Assembly: GCA_020635675.1 (NCBI GenBank)
Contig: JACJZJ010000003.1
Location: forward strand, 186,001 to 250,000
Source of the DNA: Flavobacteriales bacterium
GTDB taxonomy: Bacteria; Bacteroidota; Bacteroidia; Flavobacteriales_F; PHOS-HE28
DNA length: 64,000 nucleotides
Reading direction: 5' to 3'
The notes under the pieces were generated by a model that saw only the letters and a list, made by a program, of their open reading frames with translations, made no database searches and was not told the origin of the DNA. Made by a program: the position numbers and the translations under genes. This document shows positions 61,359 to 64,000 of the stretch, one piece after another (positions within the stretch are counted from its first letter, which is position 1; the number at the start of each line of letters is the position of its first letter).

Positions 61359-62527
61359 CAGCGGGCGATCATGACCGGCGTCGCGCGTCGGCCGCCGTTC
61401 GTGCGGTCCAGAAGCGAATATCGGCCTGGGGCCAGTTCGGACACATCGATCCGTTCCGGTCTTCCGTTCCATGTGTGCACCGTGCGGCCGGCCAGGTCGA
61501 CCAGCTCCAGGACATGCGGGGCTTGGTCGGAATAGGTGATGAACAAAGCGTTCGCGGCAGGCATGGGGCGCAGCAGTAGCACGCACGATCGATGCGCATC
61601 GATCCCGACGGCAAAGTCCAACCGCCACCAATCCTTGTAGCGCTGCACGTTGTCGCTTCCCAGCCCGAAGTAGATCACGCCGATATCGGCGATGACGAGG
61701 TTCCGACCGGTCGTGCCACCCCGCCTCGGACCTCCCATGAAAGGCGGAAAGCTGGTGGTGCCCCATGCATCTCCAAGCCAGTCATACCACCACACCTGGT
61801 CATGGACCTGCGTGGGTGAGGAGGCTCCGCCGATCAGTATCCCGTCCACCATGTCCGCAGCATAGCGACCCTCCGGAAGGTCCGCCTTCGCTATCCACGT
61901 ATCGGTCACGTAAGCATATTCATAGCAATCGGTCAGCGCCTGGAACAGGCTGTCCGCACCGCCTGCGAGCAGGAAGTCGTCCGACATGGCCCGGTGACGG
62001 GGCGGACCTGGGACCGCTGCCTTCTGTTCCCAGAGATCGTTCACCGGATCATAGCGCCAGACCTCGTTCGTGGGCACGTTCCCCGCGAGCATGCCCGTGC
62101 AGATGAAGGCATGGCCGCCACCGATGATCACCGATGACGCATACCGACCGGCGGTCGGGAGCGAGGCCTTCGCGCTCCAACTGTCCGCGCCGGGGTCGTA
62201 GCACCACAATTCGTTCAGGGGACCGTTCGCGTCCAGCCCACCGAAGAGATAGCCTTTGTCATCCAGGGCGAACGCGGTGCAGTACTGCCGGGGACTTGCA
62301 GGCAACACCGCGATGGTATCCCAGACCTCCGTGTAGGTGTCGAACACGTACCAGTCGTCGGTCAGTTGGAAGTTCAGATCGAGGCCTGTACCGACAAAGG
62401 TCTTCTCATAGATGGTGAAGCTGGCCGCATCGTCCCGCGCGCTGCCCGGAAAGTCGGGCAACTGCACCCATTGCTGGGCACCTGCGGCTGTGCCGCACAG
62501 ACAGGTGAGGAGCGTCAAGGCACGCAT
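61358..62527 (-). CDS. Secreted Kelch-repeat protein with T9SS type A domain
   Basis: A 389-residue protein with a signal peptide (MRALTLLTCLCGTAAGAQ). Kelch units form a beta-propeller (TAFALDDKGYLFGGLDANGP, SVIIGGGHAFICTGMLAG, NEVWRYDPVNDLWEQKAAVP). The last 75 residues (ANALFITYSDQAPHVLELVDLAGRTV ... LAPGRYSLLD) are a type A T9SS domain. Related Bacteroidota proteins include NanM-like and galactose-oxidase-like proteins, but no catalytic residues are evident. The start is fixed by a TACCTTCG box 4 nt upstream. Confidence 0.87.
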   Translation of the reverse strand: MRALTLLTCLCGTAAGAQQWVQLPDFPGSARDDAASFTIYEKTFVGTGLDLNFQLTDDWYVFDTYTEVWDTIAVLPASPRQYCTAFALDDKGYLFGGLDANGPLNELWCYDPGADSWSAKASLPTAGRYASSVIIGGGHAFICTGMLAGNVPTNEVWRYDPVNDLWEQKAAVPGPPRHRAMSDDFLLAGGADSLFQALTDCYEYAYVTDTWIAKADLPEGRYAADMVDGILIGGASSPTQVHDQVWWYDWLGDAWGTTSFPPFMGGPRRGGTTGRNLVIADIGVIYFGLGSDNVQRYKDWWRLDFAVGIDAHRSCVLLLRPMPAANALFITYSDQAPHVLELVDLAGRTVHTWNGRPERIDVSELAPGRYSLLDRTNGGRRATPVMIAR

Positions 62528-62531
62528 GGAT

Positions 62532-62539
62532 CGAAGGTA
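62532..62539 (-). promoter_or_regulatory. Promoter -7-like box of the Kelch-methyltransferase unit
   Basis: TACCTTCG on the minus strand, 4 nt before the ATG at 62527. Confidence 0.5.
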
Positions 62540-62575
62540 GGACGTCGGATCCCCACCTTTGCGCTGCTTCATGCC

Positions 62576-63697
62576 ATGTGGATCGCGATCACCCTGCTCA
62601 TCATCGTTCTTGCACCGATCATCGCGCTGATCATCTACTTCCGCACCGCGGCGCGCATCGGTTCCAACCCCACAGGGGAGCGCCTGGAGCGCATCCGGGC
62701 GCAACCGAACTACCGCGATGGCAAGCTGTACAACCTCGAGCCCACGGACATGAACATGCCGTTCACCGTGATGCTCAAGGTGATGTGGACCATGCTGCAA
62801 GGGCAGAAGGGAAGGGAGCCGCAGGGGCCGTTGCCCACGGTGAAGTTCGACCGCGAGTTCTGGGAACGGATCCCGGCCGATCAGGTCGGGCTCTGCTGGT
62901 TCGGGCACAGCTGCCTGCTGATCAAGCTCGATGGGCTCACCTTTCTCACCGATCCGGTCTTCGGTGAGCGCGCGTCCACTTTCACCTTCGCCGGACCCAG
63001 GCGCTTCCCCTATACTGAACGCATCACGGTCGAGCAGCTACCCCACATCGATGTGCTCCTGCTCTCGCACGACCACTACGACCATCTCTGCTACGAGACC
63101 ATTTTGGAACTGGTGGCCGGTAAGAAGATCGGACGGACCATCGCCGCATTGGGAGTGGGTGCCCACTTGGCGAAGTGGGACATGCCTGCGGATATGATCA
63201 CTGAAGTGGAATGGTGGCAGCAGGTCCAGGCCGGACCGGTCACGCTCACCTTCGCGCCCACGCGCCACTTCACCGGTCGCAGCATGACCAATCGCTTCAG
63301 CACGCTGTGGGGTTCGTTCGTATTGGAAGGGAAGAGCAAGCGGTTGTACTTCGGCGCCGACTCCGGCTATTCACCCACCTTCAAGGAGCTTGGTGAACGC
63401 TTCGGCCGCTTCGACCTGGCCATGTTGGAGTGCGGTGCTTACAGCGAATACTGGCCGCTGATCCACATGTTCCCCGAACAGACCGCCCAAGCGGCGAAGG
63501 ACCTGAACGCAGATGTGCTCATGCCGATCCATTGGGGGCAGTTCGCGCTGGGACTGCATCCCTGGAAGGAGTCGATCGAGCGGGTGACGACCAAGGCTGC
63601 GGAGCTGGACCTGCCGTTGCTCACCCCGCGCATCGGACGGATCATCACTTCGTTCGACACCTCAGTGAACGAGCGATGGTGGGAGGAGGTGGCGTAG
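62576..63697 (+). CDS. Membrane-anchored metallo-beta-lactamase-fold hydrolase (NAPE-PLD-like)
   Basis: A 373-residue protein with an N-terminal helix (residues 2-22, WIAITLLIIVLAPIIALIIYF) that anchors it to the membrane. The MBL fold shows GLCWFGHSCLLIKLDGLTFL, metal ligands H165-D-H167-Y-D169-H170 and later THW-type HWGQFALG. The layout matches the N-acyl-phosphatidylethanolamine phospholipase D-like/UlaG-related class. Phospholipid hydrolysis is a family-based guess. The start is taken after CACCTTTGC, which resembles the -7 box. Nothing is coupled to it. Confidence 0.88.
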   Translation: MWIAITLLIIVLAPIIALIIYFRTAARIGSNPTGERLERIRAQPNYRDGKLYNLEPTDMNMPFTVMLKVMWTMLQGQKGREPQGPLPTVKFDREFWERIPADQVGLCWFGHSCLLIKLDGLTFLTDPVFGERASTFTFAGPRRFPYTERITVEQLPHIDVLLLSHDHYDHLCYETILELVAGKKIGRTIAALGVGAHLAKWDMPADMITEVEWWQQVQAGPVTLTFAPTRHFTGRSMTNRFSTLWGSFVLEGKSKRLYFGADSGYSPTFKELGERFGRFDLAMLECGAYSEYWPLIHMFPEQTAQAAKDLNADVLMPIHWGQFALGLHPWKESIERVTTKAAELDLPLLTPRIGRIITSFDTSVNERWWEEVA

Positions 63698-63754
63698 CGG
63701 CTCCGCTGAGACTGGTGCTGAGTGCAGCCCACCAACACACCACACCCTTGTCTT

Positions 63755-63780
63755 CTCTGCGCCTCAGCGACTCTGCGGCC
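63755..63780. repeat. CTCTGCG-type low-complexity repeat
   Basis: The stretch reads CTCTGCGCC-TCAGCGA-CTCTGCGGCC, i.e. near-repeated CTCTGCG units. Similar intergenic strings are widespread in bacteria. There is no coding signal in it. Confidence 0.5.
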
Positions 63781-63785
63781 TTTTC

Positions 63786-63875
63786 TCAGTAGCAGTACTT
63801 CCCCTCCGCGATCATTTTCGCCAACGTCTTCCGCGGCCAGGACGTGTTCAGCGTCGGGTTCTTGCTCCGGTGCAT
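63786..63875 (-). other. Small 29-codon ORF, possible gene remnant or tail
   Basis: The minus-strand ORF reads MHRSKNPTLNTSWPRKTLAK then MIAEGKYCY. The frame continues upstream without an ATG as STLPDRTLWLSG, back to the stop at 63912, and this composition looks like the end of a real protein rather than random sequence. It lies just past the stop of the edge gene. It could be a decayed 3' end, a frameshifted tail or a tiny gene. Confidence 0.3.
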
Positions 63876-63911
63876 GCCGCTCAGCCAGAGGGTTCGATCG
63901 GGGAGTGTGCT

Positions 63912-64000
63912 TCAATGGACCATGAGCAAATGGATCGCTTTTTCGAGCATGGCGTCATGACCGTCCGACCGTGCCACCTCATGCGTCGGCGTGATCCCAC
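63912..64000 (-). CDS. Partial gene, C-terminal 28 codons (runs in from window edge)
   Basis: Reading inward from the edge, the minus strand gives ITPTHEVARSDGHDAMLEKA and ends IHLLMVH before TGA at 63912-63914. The absence of stops and the protein-like ending suggest the last 28 codons of a gene that begins outside the window. I do not recognise the family. Confidence 0.5.
   Translation of the reverse strand, partial: GITPTHEVARSDGHDAMLEKAIHLLMVH

Noticed and set aside
63755..63780. CRISPR-like repeat
   Set aside because: Only two or three short degenerate units without spacers of constant length.

Overview
This 64 kb window comes from the chromosome of a high-GC member of the Bacteroidota, most likely a Flavobacteriales-type environmental lineage. 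The evidence is as follows. At least nine secreted proteins carry a signal peptide plus a C-terminal type IX secretion (T9SS) sorting domain, seven of type A and two of the gliding-motility type B form. There is a SusC-type TonB-dependent receptor with a carboxypeptidase-like N-terminal domain, a PafA-type alkaline phosphatase and PD40/TPR and PorV-like envelope proteins. Many genes have a TAnnTTnG-like -7 box almost touching the start codon, with no Shine-Dalgarno sequence. The gene order looks like an ordinary chromosome. No rRNA, tRNA, insertion sequence, prophage or CRISPR array was seen. The largest unassigned gap is 258 bp (41479-41736).

Layout. 1-7944 (minus): an edge-truncated secreted protein, a secreted thioredoxin, three tandem proton-coupled peptide transporters (POT) and a dipeptidyl peptidase IV, which together form a peptide-utilisation block. 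8056-16665: a secreted protein with dockerin-like C-terminal repeats, an MFS permease divergent from a GlcD/D-lactate dehydrogenase-type flavoprotein, a YwqK-like lipoprotein, a CarH-like MerR/B12 photoreceptor regulator and a large CotH/lamin-tail T9SS protein. 16883-22640 (minus): an S9 lipoprotein peptidase and a four-gene operon (M42 aminopeptidase, membrane protein, GNAT, GT-C glycosyltransferase). 22736-29863: a TPR/PD40 protein, a 1026-residue BNR/PKD T9SS protein, mnmD, a Nudix hydrolase, an unknown protein and murQ. 29928-38051: an esterase-fold T9SS protein that lacks its nucleophile, its TonB receptor neighbour, a DUF2214-like protein, a beta-CASP nuclease, an STAS-like protein and tryptophan 2,3-dioxygenase.

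38179-47622 is a plus-strand run of T9SS cargo genes. It is interrupted by the most unusual locus of the window: a 96-residue peptide gene (41737-42027) with two Tyr-Asp-Ser...Thr-Arg-Tyr-Ala-Asp repeats, 33 bp upstream of a JmjC-type 2-oxoglutarate oxygenase (42061-43320). This looks like a peptide precursor and its modifying enzyme, a candidate undescribed RiPP-like system. 47679-50659 holds an overlapping pair: a helix-hairpin-helix outer-membrane barrel and a PorV-like barrel. 50759-57459 (plus) is a set of largely coupled genes: hpt, adk, obgE, PAP2 phosphatase, fluC fluoride channel, pafA phosphatase, an STAS-like protein and an OmpA-family protein. 57466-62527 (minus) holds a HisKA_2 histidine kinase, threonine aldolase, a TerB-like protein, an O-methyltransferase and a Kelch T9SS protein. 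It is followed by a membrane-anchored metallo-beta-lactamase-fold hydrolase and, at the edge, the last 28 codons of another gene.

Taken together, the window mixes housekeeping genes (nucleotide salvage, tRNA modification, ribosome-associated GTPase) with a large secreted and envelope complement. The latter suggests a predatory or saprophytic protein- and polymer-degrading lifestyle. Starts were chosen by signal peptide, family length, coupling with the upstream gene and the position of the promoter-like box. Long antisense ORFs over several genes were judged to be GC-driven shadows.
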